Assembly (NCBI GenBank): GCA_946800325.1
Contig: OX326962.1
Location: forward strand, 569,357-633,356
Origin: Luzula sylvatica
Taxonomy: Eukaryota > Streptophyta > Magnoliopsida > Poales > Juncaceae
DNA length: 64,000 bases
Reading direction: 5' to 3'
Shown in pieces: positions 46,614-55,866 of this stretch. Under the pieces are notes generated by a model, which did not search any database, was not told the DNA's origin, and was given only the letters and a program-made list of their open reading frames with translations. Within the stretch, counting starts at the first letter, position 1; each line of letters opens with the position of its first letter. Both the position numbers and the translations under genes were made by a program.

Positions 46614-48338
46614 ATGTCTATAAATGAATTCTCTCATTATTCGTTATTTCCGGGTCTTTTCCTTGCATTCACTTACAACAAGAAACAACCACCAGCGTTT
46701 GGTGCAGCACCTGCATTTTGGTGCATTCTTCTTTCTTTCCTTGGTCTTTTGTTCTGTCATATTACAAATAACTTATCCAATTACAACGTATTAACCGCCA
46801 ATGCACCTTTCTTTTATCAAATCTCAGGGACATGGTCTAATCATGAGGGTAGTATTTTATCATGGTGTTGGATCCCAAGTTTTTATGGATTCCTTCTTTG
46901 TTACCGGAGTCGACCCCAAAGCCATAATGTCTCAAAAGTCAGAGGCTATAGAGAAACTTGTCTTTTTGCCTTTGTTTCGAACTTCGTGAAGAACTCCATT
47001 CTATCTCTCCAACCAATTCGTGGGGCTGCGCCCCAGTTGTACACTTCCTTCGTTCTACGAAGCCCTGTGGATTCATCACTTCTAAAGCGAAGGAAGCGCC
47101 CTTTTCACGGGCCAGCCCTTTTGAATGCGCCGCTTGACCCTGTGAAGAAAATGAGTTTGGCTCTTCTGGGCGCTGGGGACTCCCGTGGTTCGCGAGAAGG
47201 AAAAAGGACTCATCTTTTGTTGCATCTGGCACGAGATGAAAAAGAGAGAGCTTCGTCGAGAGATGAAAAGCGGATTGACGGAGCTCTTGGCATTGCTTTG
47301 TTTTTCTCTCTTTTCCTATTAGCGAGTTCCGACCCTTTTGTTCGCAATTTCTTCGTTCGTACCGAACCGCTTGCAGAATTCAATCCCGTTCCACAAGATC
47401 CTATATTAGCTATACATCCTCCTTGCATTTATGCCGGAGACGTCGCCAGTGCTATGGGCTTTGGCTTATGTAGATCCAAAATGATGAATGGGATTGTGGC
47501 ACTCCACTCGCCGCCAATGCGGAAGGATGCCGCCGAAAAGAATGGAACGCTGCTTTGCTCAAAAAACTGCGTCGGATCCTATATAAGAAGCTCGCTCTTG
47601 ACTCGATCATTCAAACATTTTGTGGGTGGCGCACCTGCTCTATTCTTGCGTAGCAATAGAAGCCTGCTCATGCTGCTTCGGCGGCGCTTTTTCGCCTTCT
47701 CTTCGCTCTGGGCAGGAGCACTAATGGACACGGGGAGGGAGCAGGCGGAGCGTGTCCTTCGTAATGGAAAGAAAGAGACCACTACTTCGCCTCTTTGTTG
47801 GACCGCCGGCGCGAACACCGTGGTCTCTGACCAGGACCAGGAAGCAATTCGAATTTGGATCTTGACATGTTGGTTGTTTTTAACCATAGGCATCTCGCTA
47901 GGAAGTTGGTGGGCTTATCATGAATTAGGTTGGGGTGGCTGGTGGTTTTGGGATCCCGTCGAAAATGCGTCTTTTATGCCTTGGGTATTAGCCACAGCTT
48001 GTATTCATTCAGTCATTCTACCCCTTCTTCATTCTTGGACCTTGCTTCTGAATATTTGGACTTTTCTATGCTGTGTCTTAGGAACCTTTTCAATACGGTC
48101 CGGATTGCTAGCTTCCGTTCATAGTTCTGCTACAGACGATACACGAGGCCAATTTTTATGGTGGTTCTTCCTTCTAATTACAGGCATATCTATGAATCTT
48201 TTCTACCAGATGAAGCAGCAGGCATCGGTCCGTAGAACCTATCAAAAAGAGATGATTGTGGCGCGAAGTACTATTGTGCACCTACGTCACTCGGCTCGCA
48301 CGCAACCCCGCCTCCCCGTTATGTTATGGAAGAATTGA
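46614..48338 (+). CDS. ccmFn: Cytochrome c maturation protein CcmF, N-terminal subunit
   Basis: Inner-membrane component of the System I cytochrome c haem lyase, which joins haem to apocytochrome c together with CcmFc and CcmH. The 574-residue product matches plant CcmFn end to end, from [16 protein letters not shown] to the C-terminal LPVMLWKN. It includes the Trp-rich haem-handling motif [11 protein letters not shown] at residues 440-450 and several transmembrane stretches. The start at 46614 is preferred over the frame opening at 46548 because it matches the family N-terminus. It is a single frame, not the split form of Brassicaceae. Residues such as [11 protein letters not shown], where edited plant proteins have Leu, suggest C-to-U editing is still needed. 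ccmFc follows 357 bp downstream in the same orientation. Confidence 0.97.
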   Translation: MSINEFSHYSLFPGLFLAFTYNKKQPPAFGAAPAFWCILLSFLGLLFCHITNNLSNYNVLTANAPFFYQISGTWSNHEGSILSWCWIPSFYGFLLCYRSRPQSHNVSKVRGYRETCLFAFVSNFVKNSILSLQPIRGAAPQLYTSFVLRSPVDSSLLKRRKRPFHGPALLNAPLDPVKKMSLALLGAGDSRGSREGKRTHLLLHLARDEKERASSRDEKRIDGALGIALFFSLFLLASSDPFVRNFFVRTEPLAEFNPVPQDPILAIHPPCIYAGDVASAMGFGLCRSKMMNGIVALHSPPMRKDAAEKNGTLLCSKNCVGSYIRSSLLTRSFKHFVGGAPALFLRSNRSLLMLLRRRFFAFSSLWAGALMDTGREQAERVLRNGKKETTTSPLCWTAGANTVVSDQDQEAIRIWILTCWLFLTIGISLGSWWAYHELGWGGWWFWDPVENASFMPWVLATACIHSVILPLLHSWTLLLNIWTFLCCVLGTFSIRSGLLASVHSSATDDTRGQFLWWFFLLITGISMNLFYQMKQQASVRRTYQKEMIVARSTIVHLRHSARTQPRLPVMLWKN

Positions 48339-48695
48339 GCTTCTTGCTGGGTTGGTTATTAAGACAATTGGTTGCCTTTCAGATTTCGTCCCAGCTTCAC
48401 GAGAATAAGGCCCTTCTACAGTCCGACCTTTGATTCAAGAGGGCGTGCGTGGCTGAATGTAGAGCGAGCAGTCCAGGATTTGGATCAGTAGATTATTGAG
48501 TTCGTCAACTTGATTTCACCAAAATCCGGAAAGTCCCAAACCTTTCTTGCGTTGCTACCCTGCTCATGGTCTTCGAACTAGTCATTAATGGTTGGTCGGT
48601 CGGCAACAATGGCCTTTTTCGGTATGCGTTGCGAACACTTTCATTTTGAGCGTCTCATATTCTTTTGATAAGCTCAAATAGAACGTCTCGAGCAG
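48339..48695. other. ccmFn-ccmFc intergenic segment
   Basis: No gene or clear signal. The short distance and shared orientation make co-transcription of the two ccmF genes plausible, but nothing in the sequence proves it. Confidence 0.5.
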
Positions 48696-50204
48696 ATGGT
48701 CCAACTACAGAACTTCTTTTTTTTCATTACTTCCATGGTCGTGCCTCGTGGCACGGCAGCACCCGTACTATTGAAATGGTTTGTCAGTAGAGATGTTTCC
48801 ACTGGTGCCTCTTTTTCCAATGGTACTATAATTCCTATTCCTATCCCTTCATTCCCTTTTTTGGTCTATCTACATTCCAGGAAATTCATACGCTCCATGG
48901 ACAGAGCAAAAAGTGGAGTTTTCATCAAAGCAAGCCGCCCTATTCTATTACCAGACCAAATTGGGAGAAGCTCATCCGCTAGAAATGCTTTCTTTTTTGT
49001 CGTTCCCCTTCTGAATTTCCTTCTTCTCGAATCCATGGGGGACTTTTCATATTTAGAATCTTTCTGTGGTCTGCTCTGTTTACAATTCTTTCGTACTCTT
49101 TTTTTATCTTTACCACGCAATAGGGCAGCGGAGCGTGAGCGGGCGCGGAAAAGGAAAGGCCAAACACTTCGGCCGGAAGGGAATGAGCAAGGGCTCAATG
49201 ACAAGATGAATATGGACTCTTGGCTCGAAACAGCCGAGAGACGTATAACGTCTCGAGGGGAGTCGGTAGTCGATCGTTGGGTCTCCACTAACTACGTGTC
49301 TCCCTCCCTTGAACCTAGCCCCTCGACTACTAACGTCTCGACCAGAAAAGCCCTTTCACCTAACCCTTCGATTACTTTGGGCACGTCTCGACCCAAGAGG
49401 GTCGATGGTTTTGGGCCTGTAGCTTTCCCCGTCCCCCCCTCGTCGAGTGGTGCTTGTTTGGGGGGTGTGCCACCTTCAATCGGGCTTGAAGCTCTCGCCT
49501 TACCAACGAGCCGACTGCTGATGGCTGTTGGTCACGACTACTGCCAAAAAGTGAAGATGAATCTTCCTATTTCACATGGAGGAGTGTGCATCTTTATGTT
49601 GGGTGTTATTCTGTCTAATACGAATAAGATACAGTTCACTCAACGATTGCCTTTGGGTTCCGAACTCCATATGGGGAAGGAACGTTGTTGTTTGCGGGGT
49701 CTCGATCATTTACATGGACCCACTTTTCATTCCATTTGTGGGAATTTGATGATTTCTAAACCGTCCACAACGAGCGAAAGGTTGACTTTTGAGCATGATG
49801 AAGAACTTCGTGCCGACCTCTTGCCCATCCACTTTCCTGCCTCATATGAGAATGGAAAACTGGAACATTTTCTGCATCGGTGGATGAAGAATCACGAACA
49901 TCAGAATTTCTGGTTGACCATGTTCCCAGAAAGAAGATACTTTTTTTCCATTCGAGAAACGAGGAGCACGACTGAAGTGGCTATACATACAAATCCATTT
50001 ACGGATCTATATGCTCCGATTGGAACTGGAAGTTCAAGAACTGGCGGCTGGTATACCACCATAATGAAATTGCCTTTTATTTTTAGTATTCGGATAGGAT
50101 TTCTGTTGGCTTCATCGGGAGGCTCCCGTAGTTTGTTACGTCAGCTCCAAAAGGAGAAGTTGCATTGGAATCGAGAAAGTTCCGTTCTCTTCATAATTGC
50201 ATAA
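48696..50204 (+). CDS. ccmFc: Cytochrome c maturation protein CcmF, C-terminal subunit, intronless
   Basis: The second CcmF piece of the mitochondrial cytochrome c haem lyase. The 502-residue frame starts with the conserved MVQLQNFFFFITSMVVPRG and ends NRESSVLFIIA. It reads straight through ELHMGKERCCLRGLDHLHGP and KLEHFLHRWMKN, segments that normally lie near or beyond the group II intron ccmFci829; no intron remains (expected site roughly 49.65 kb). Residues of about 174-233 (SWLETAERRITSRGES ... TSRPKRV) are foreign to the family. They come from an in-frame insertion of the palindromic repeat, explaining the length above the usual 440 or so. Sites such as PIPIPSF and FSIRIGFLLASSGG still look unedited. 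Confidence 0.96.
   Translation: MVQLQNFFFFITSMVVPRGTAAPVLLKWFVSRDVSTGASFSNGTIIPIPIPSFPFLVYLHSRKFIRSMDRAKSGVFIKASRPILLPDQIGRSSSARNAFFFVVPLLNFLLLESMGDFSYLESFCGLLCLQFFRTLFLSLPRNRAAERERARKRKGQTLRPEGNEQGLNDKMNMDSWLETAERRITSRGESVVDRWVSTNYVSPSLEPSPSTTNVSTRKALSPNPSITLGTSRPKRVDGFGPVAFPVPPSSSGACLGGVPPSIGLEALALPTSRLLMAVGHDYCQKVKMNLPISHGGVCIFMLGVILSNTNKIQFTQRLPLGSELHMGKERCCLRGLDHLHGPTFHSICGNLMISKPSTTSERLTFEHDEELRADLLPIHFPASYENGKLEHFLHRWMKNHEHQNFWLTMFPERRYFFSIRETRSTTEVAIHTNPFTDLYAPIGTGSSRTGGWYTTIMKLPFIFSIRIGFLLASSGGSRSLLRQLQKEKLHWNRESSVLFIIA
49210..49395 (+). repeat. Palindromic repeat insertion inside ccmFc
   Basis: Contains the hairpin GAGACGT-ATA-ACGTCTC (49238-49254, uncounted A aside) and TCTCGAGGGGAGTCGGTAGT shared with 1802-1828. 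Further on, ACTACTAACGTCTCGACC (about 49325-49342) is the inverted form of the AACGTTAGTAGT motif. The boundaries are estimated from where family similarity of CcmFc stops and resumes (RVDGFGPVAFPVPP). Confidence 0.75.
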
Positions 50205-50370
50205 AAGGAGTCCAAACTGACAAATAGTGGAAAGGCGCGTCGAGGTCGATCAGTGTCTGGCGCTTCCTGACAGATCAAAGTGGGCCGTGAGCCTTAGCGG
50301 TAACCAGCCCTTCAAGCAACTAATAAAGCAAGCGCCTTTGGAGAGAAAGGCCTCATCTCGTCTGTTCTTA

Positions 50371-50430
50371 GGCCGAGACATTATACGTTGAGGCCTCTAT
50401 GCTCGAAACGTTAGTAGTTCCTCGCTCAGG
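50371..50430 (+). repeat. Palindromic-family repeat, pair of motifs
   Basis: GGCCGAGACATTATACGTTGAGG is followed by GCTCGAAACGTTAGTAGTTCC, relatives of the repeat at 1761 and inside ccmFc; about 170 bp past the ccmFc stop. Confidence 0.6.
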
Positions 50431-50735
50431 TAGGCATGTTGAGAATACAAGTTACTTACTTATTGGATTGGTGTTCTGGTAAACCCGTAGGTATTCGGTG
50501 CCATTCCTCAGAAAATCACTGGATTGAAAGTACGCCGTCCCTCCCTACTCGCATCAGGTCAATGGAAGCGGGGATAGGAAAGGGGGTTCGCTACTTCCGG
50601 AAAATAAGCCGGAGGTACGGAACTTCCGGAAAAAAGGTCAGCTCGCTAGTGAATGTCGAGCAGCTAAGTGACGAGGCAACTTCCGGAAAGCCAGAAAGGC
50701 AGCAGTGGAGCTGGTAAGAAGCCGGAAGTACGCTG

Positions 50736-50798
50736 CTTACGGAACTTGGTCTACGCAGTGAGGAAGTGTTCGGAACTTGAGATAAGTGGTGAGTCGGA
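50736..50798 (+). repeat. Overlapping repeats shared with 9.6 kb and 28.5 kb
   Basis: Positions 50736-50758 equal 9585-9607 exactly (direct), and 50757-50798 equal 28506-28547 exactly (inverted, 42 bp). The two repeats touch end to end, so this locus joins pieces found 19 kb apart elsewhere. Confidence 0.9.
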
Positions 50799-50961
50799 AC
50801 TACCTTGGAACTACATTGGGCCGTGCACTTTTTCCTTCCACTTTGCAGACACTTCTCCTTTCATAGGGATAAATGACTTGAGACACATCTACTACTTTCA
50901 TAGGCTCCATCACTTCAGATACCAGTAAGAAGAGTGACACTTGTACTTTTTTCCTCTCCTT

Positions 50962-50979
50962 TCCCCGCTGCGCGCCCCT
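50962..50979 (-). repeat. GC18 dispersed repeat, copy 31
   Basis: Exact 18-bp match in spacer. Confidence 0.95.
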
Positions 50980-52062
50980 GCAACTTCTTGTTATGACCCA
51001 ACCCATTTCTTTCTGCAGGAAGGCCGTTCTCTCCCGTTCTCTTTGAGACCCCGTACCCGTATTCGTACTGAAATGATCCCCCCGGAGCCTATCCTTTAGA
51101 ACTTCTACTTGCCTCCATTCCTACGAGCTTCTGCCAATCCAACTGATCCTTCTACTTGATTGAAAGAGAAGAGTGTAAGTTTCAGCAGGAGTTTCTTTCT
51201 CGTGCGAGCCATTGCCTAGATCTTTTGCCTTGGACAGGAAGGACTGAAATCCGCCACTCTTGTCATAATTGAAGGAGAAGGAAGTCCGAGCAATTAGAAA
51301 GAAGGAAATGACCGTGTTTTAATCAGAGTGCTCCCAAGCAATAGACAAGTCAAGTAGTGGGTGTAATGAGTAAGTGAAGAGATAAGCTTATTGACTTGCT
51401 TGGGTAGCCAACACTTCCCCGTACGTATAGTCTTTGTGCTAATGGGAGGAAGGGGCAGCTGTAGTGAGTTGGCTGTTCCGAGGTAGAAAAGCACTGTGTG
51501 TCAGGTAGGTAATGCTTGTGGGAATGCCTGTGGTCTTTCTGAGGCCAGGGCGACTCTCACTATGGATTGGATGGATTGAATTCGTCTGTCTAATAGAAGA
51601 AGGAGGACATAGACCTCTCTCGAGTCGTACGAATAGGTGTTTGTTATTTCCGTGCTCCAGTCCTGAAATGCGCCAGCAAGCCAAGCTACTTCGAAAGGTT
51701 GGGCGGGAGTAGTCGTAGCAAACGTCACTCGAAAGTCCTAGTCAGAACTTCGGTTTGCTTCCTCGAAAATCCCACTTAATCAATTGAATTGGATGGATGG
51801 AATCTTCCTTCTAATCGAAAAGCCGGTCACTGCAGTTTCTCCCCGTAGCCTAGGGAAGAAAGAGACTATGAAAATCATTCCCTTGCTCTGGGCGGCGGTG
51901 CATATATGAACGTACTCTCTTCCAGTGGGTGCGTTACCGAAGTCAGAGTATGAGTCTGCCTCGTTCTGGTGCAAGGTTATCTTTGAAGTCATTCCTGAGG
52001 ATAGAACTAGAGCAAGTCAAAATGGTAGAACCTGGTGAACTGGGCTATTTGCTTTTGTTTGT

Positions 52063-52080
52063 TCCCCGCTGCGCGCCCCT
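52063..52080 (-). repeat. GC18 dispersed repeat, copy 32
   Basis: Exact 18-bp match about 50 bp before a tandem repeat. Confidence 0.95.
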
Positions 52081-52129
52081 TTCTTTCTACACTCGCCTGT
52101 CTTGAAGCTTCCAAATGGTGATTTGCTTG

Positions 52130-52234
52130 TTGACCTTCCTTCTTGTACTTCTAGGGATAGATGCCTTGTTGTTGACCTTCCTTCGTTGTTGAGCTTCCTT
52201 CTTGTACTTACTTCTGAGGATAGATGCATTGTTG
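52130..52234 (+). repeat. Two-copy tandem repeat, about 60-bp period
   Basis: TTGACCTTCCTTCTTGTACT ... GATAGATGCCTTGTTG recurs as TTGAGCTTCCTTCTTGTACT ... GATAGATGCATTGTTG with a few differences. Confidence 0.75.
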
Positions 52235-52485
52235 TGAATCTTCCTTGTAAGGCTAAGTGAGTTACGGTGTCATCAAACATACTACTGTCACATGGTTCTA
52301 CTCTCCTCTCCTTATTGAGCTAGAGTGCTTTCGTGAAGTCTATGACAACTGCCCATCTGTACTCGTGACTCACTGGGAAGAAAGAAGCTCAAAACATAAT
52401 GACTGGAGTTCGCTAGTGCCGGAAAGGAAGAAACGAAAAGTACTTGATTAGCAAAGGTTGCTTAATTGTTCATCCAGTTCCAGAA

Positions 52486-52563
52486 GTCAAGTCTGATACC
52501 AAGACCAACCAATGCTTGTTTGTTCACCACAACATGTCAAGTCTGGTACCATGACCAACCAGT
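52486..52563 (+). repeat. Two-copy direct repeat, 52-bp period
   Basis: GTCAAGTCTGATACCAAGAC then CAACCA recurs at about 52538 as GTCAAGTCTGGTACCATGAC then CAACCA. Confidence 0.75.
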
Positions 52564-53169
52564 GGTACACAACATAACCTGTACATTAGAATCTATCTAT
52601 GGCGTGAAACTCTCAGCGACTTTTCCTTGAAATGGAAATTGCTGCCCCATATTATACCACTCAACTTGCTTCGATCATTCCATCGAAAAGATGAATATCT
52701 CCGATTATATAATATGCATCAACAGTCGATATCATCGACATGTGAAATATGTTAGTTCATGCCGTGCACAACCACTATACAATGTTGCAAATTGGAACAT
52801 AATAACTATCACGTTTGAAACATTCATTTAAAGCGCCAGAAAGTCAGACTGGCGGAAACTCTCGGCAGACGACTCTTCTCGTCAAAGTCTTTCCAAAAAT
52901 AAGGTAAGAGGCTGTGAACTCATTCAACAAGGTCGGCAAGAAGCACTACTTGGTATAAGGAAGGAGTCTCAGGGGGGAGTATTTGCAGCAAGGAAGGCTT
53001 CCTGCGCATCCAATTCCAATCGCCGATTTGGAACTAACTGACGAGCAAGTCTTCTGCGCGGGGACGAGTTTGCCTACGTTGGACTTCTATTTGGCGTGGC
53101 CCACCAAGTGACTACCGGCAATGGTGGAGTGTTAAGAAAGACCGGGATCGGGCTTGTGTTCGTTACGCC

Positions 53170-53650
53170 TTAAGGGGGGCCGTGGATGAGGGCTTCGTAC
53201 TCCGCTCCGTTGTTGGTTGCTGGGAATTCGAGCTTCAACGCTATCTACCTTCCATTCTGGAAAAAACCTGCTCCCGCTCCTTCGGCACAGCAGTATGCTT
53301 AGAAGTAGAGCTTCCACGCTGGCTCGGTTTCGGAAGGTCGATCTTCGGACTCCGAGTTGGTTGGAGTCCAGTCTACGAGAAAGTCCACAAGAGCTTGCGT
53401 CTTGTTGTCGTGGAGCGTAGTTGAAGCCGTATTGACTGAGCTCTGTTGCCCACTTGGTTAGTATCCCTTCATTCTCTGGTTTGTCGAGGATCTGCCGTCG
53501 TGGTAGGTTGGTGACCACCGTGATTGGATGCGCTTGGAAATACTGTCGGAGCTCTCGGGCGGTCGTTACGAGAGCTAGTGCTTTTCCATGTTGGAGTACC
53601 GTTTTTCTGGTCCTTTGAGGGCTGCGCTATACATAATACTCAGTAAGGGA
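53170..53650 (-). mobile_element. Ty3/gypsy RNase H region, Tat-type, frameshifted
   Basis: Read across frames, the minus strand gives the end of RT and classical RNase H (ALKGPEKRYSNME; ALALVTTARELRQYFQAHP; ILTKWATELSQYGFNYAPR). It then gives ALVDFLVDWTP, AWKLYF, CAEGAGAGF and LKLEFPATNNGAEYEALIHG. The last segments match the second, archaeal-like RNase H domain that marks the Tat/Ogre-type lineage. At least two frameshifts and internal stops make it inactive. It differs in lineage from the chromovirus-like pieces at 19.4 and 24 kb. Confidence 0.85.
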
Positions 53651-55866
53651 CCCAGGCTCCACCTCTGCTTAATCAACAGGAAATCAACATCTCAATTTCC
53701 ATTCTTCCTGAACATTAAGACAAACTATCTGATCTAAATCCACGGCGATGGAACGAAAGAAAGAGTGCAAATGTCTGTATCTCTCAAACCGCTTGTATAG
53801 TAATGAAAGAGTGCGAGCTAATAGAAGGATTGGACTCTGATCAAAGCAAGCAGAAGAAAGGGCAGATTCTTTTCTCTACTAAACTAGCCTAACGAGTCCA
53901 TAACCTGAACCGCCTACCCGTACCTGGCTACCTGTTCTGAATAGTGAGAAAGACTTTCTTTTGTTAGCTTGACTTTCAAGTTCCTCTTTCAAGACATAGA
54001 CATTGAAACAACTAATCACCGCTTGCCTATCGGAAGATTGACAAAAACCTTGACTTGAAAGTAGTCGTGAGTCGAGATCCCTTGAGTGCTATGCTATTAA
54101 GCACGTATGTTGAACTTTGCTTTCGAATGAGGAAGAAGTGCATTTCTACGTGAAAAGTCTGACTGAGCGTCCCCTCTTGGCTGAGGGACCTTGCTCTTAT
54201 CTCTGGACCCATACATATAAGTAAAGTGTAGCGCTCCGATCTCTGGCTTGAGGCAGATAGGGACTACTCGCATCGCAGTCGGGAAGAGGGTATGACGAAG
54301 AAGATACCATAACAGCTAGCTTGACAAATGAAACCTCATCGTCGGTGGGAAGTCACGACACCACGATTTTCTCATTCCTGGCGGAAAGCGCCAGATATTG
54401 AATCTTTCTTTTTGCCGGGAATCGGCTAATTCACTTGATTGAACGGATTTGGCTAAACCAAAGCGGTAGTATACCTAGACCTCGAGAAAAGCTATTTGCA
54501 GAACAACCATAATTAGGATTGGTTTCAAGCCGGCGAAGCACTTCACTAGTTTTGGATGCCGGGTATCCACCACGTACTGATAGGCCAACTTAAGAGGTTG
54601 ACTCCTTCTCCTTGTCAGCCTCACTACTGGAATATGCAAAAGCTCCTGACACGTCATCGTTACCAGAAATATGTGTGAAGCTCATTCGTTAGTTGTGGGC
54701 ACATAAAAAGAGAGATTTCTGTATACTAAGAGTTTGGTTTGCCAAAGTGAGATAATCTTGCACAATGTGCTTTTGATATCTCCAACCTATCAAGAAGTTG
54801 ACGATTGGCGGAGTTCTTCTTGGCTCTCAACGTTAGTAGTTGATCGCTTCTCTCTCCAGAAGACGCAGGAGAGACGTCTAATTCAGAGAGCAGAAAAAGG
54901 ACCATGCATGTGTTATATCGGCAAAGCTTAGGGGAAGGATTTCTTGCTTTGAGAGGAAGGTGAGTCACGAGACCATGCGCCTGTAGTAGCTACGGAACGA
55001 GAGGCGAATATGGAAGGAGATCTTGCTGTAGAAGAGGAAGGGGCGCGCAGCGGGGAATCCTCCTCTCCTGCTCCGTACTTGACTGAGGCAGGCAAGGCAG
55101 AAGCAAGGAATTCATCCGGGCATTATCTCTGGGAAGCCGGTTCCTTTACATAGCTATAATAGGCCATTTTGCCGAAGGAGCAGCTATGGAATCCTTCCTA
55201 TTTATTTGAGAGTATAGATGATAGCTATGAGAACAGGTCTAGTTAATGCCCACCGTCGATGAAGCATCCTGAGTCTACCTTCACAGTTTTCCCGATTGCT
55301 TTGCCTCCGCTTTGGTATTGGTAGCAGCAGTCTCTCTTTTATCATCACCACCCACCCCTTCTCGTTAGATGACCGGCCAAAGCAATCTCAAGACTGAATG
55401 GCGGATAGAGAGAGAGGTTTTTCCCTGGACTGGACCATTCACAATTCAAATCAAAACGGATTCTTTCAATTCAGTATAGATTGAAAAGATAGGATGGAGA
55501 TTGCTTCAAAATATGCTTCCCCGGTAAAGAGAAGTAATGTGGAAGGATATGTCCAGATCTGGCTTTGGGTGTAGAGATACAGATGTGAGGGCCGGCCTCT
55601 TTCAAAGATAAAAGGCTAATTTCCAAGTTGAAGTGTATTCAACAGAAATAAGAAATTTACATTAGTATTATATACGCGAATATGCACTCCCTCATCGAAC
55701 AATAGATTGGATTTCATTACTTCACTTTTCACCAACTCAATCCAAAAGTCATTCTACCTTCATTCAATATCACTGGAACAGGACTAGTACAAGAAAAGAA
55801 CAAAATCACAAGTGAGTGTGAACAGAATGCATGTGTTAAGTATTTGGTGTTATGAAGATCGGGAAT
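53651..55866. other. Spacer, no gene recognised
   Basis: Contains a perfect small hairpin CTGGCG-GAAAG-CGCCAG near 54378-54394 and an AACGTTAGTAGTTGATCGC relative of the palindromic family near 54828. No coding signal. Confidence 0.5.
55039..55056 (+). repeat. GC18 dispersed repeat, copy 33
   Basis: Exact 18-bp match, about 0.8 kb past the 3' end of the reverse transcriptase gene. Confidence 0.95.

Larger units (their letters stand above)
50205..53169. other. Spacer downstream of ccmFc
   Basis: No gene recognised. Rich in dispersed repeats: GAGACATTATACG and AACGTTAGTAGT at 50373-50418, CTTCCGGAA-type pieces at 50590-50700, the 42-bp inverted repeat at 50757, and tandem repeats at 52130 and 52486. 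A GCGCCAG...CTGGCG stem lies near 52832-52856. Confidence 0.5.
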
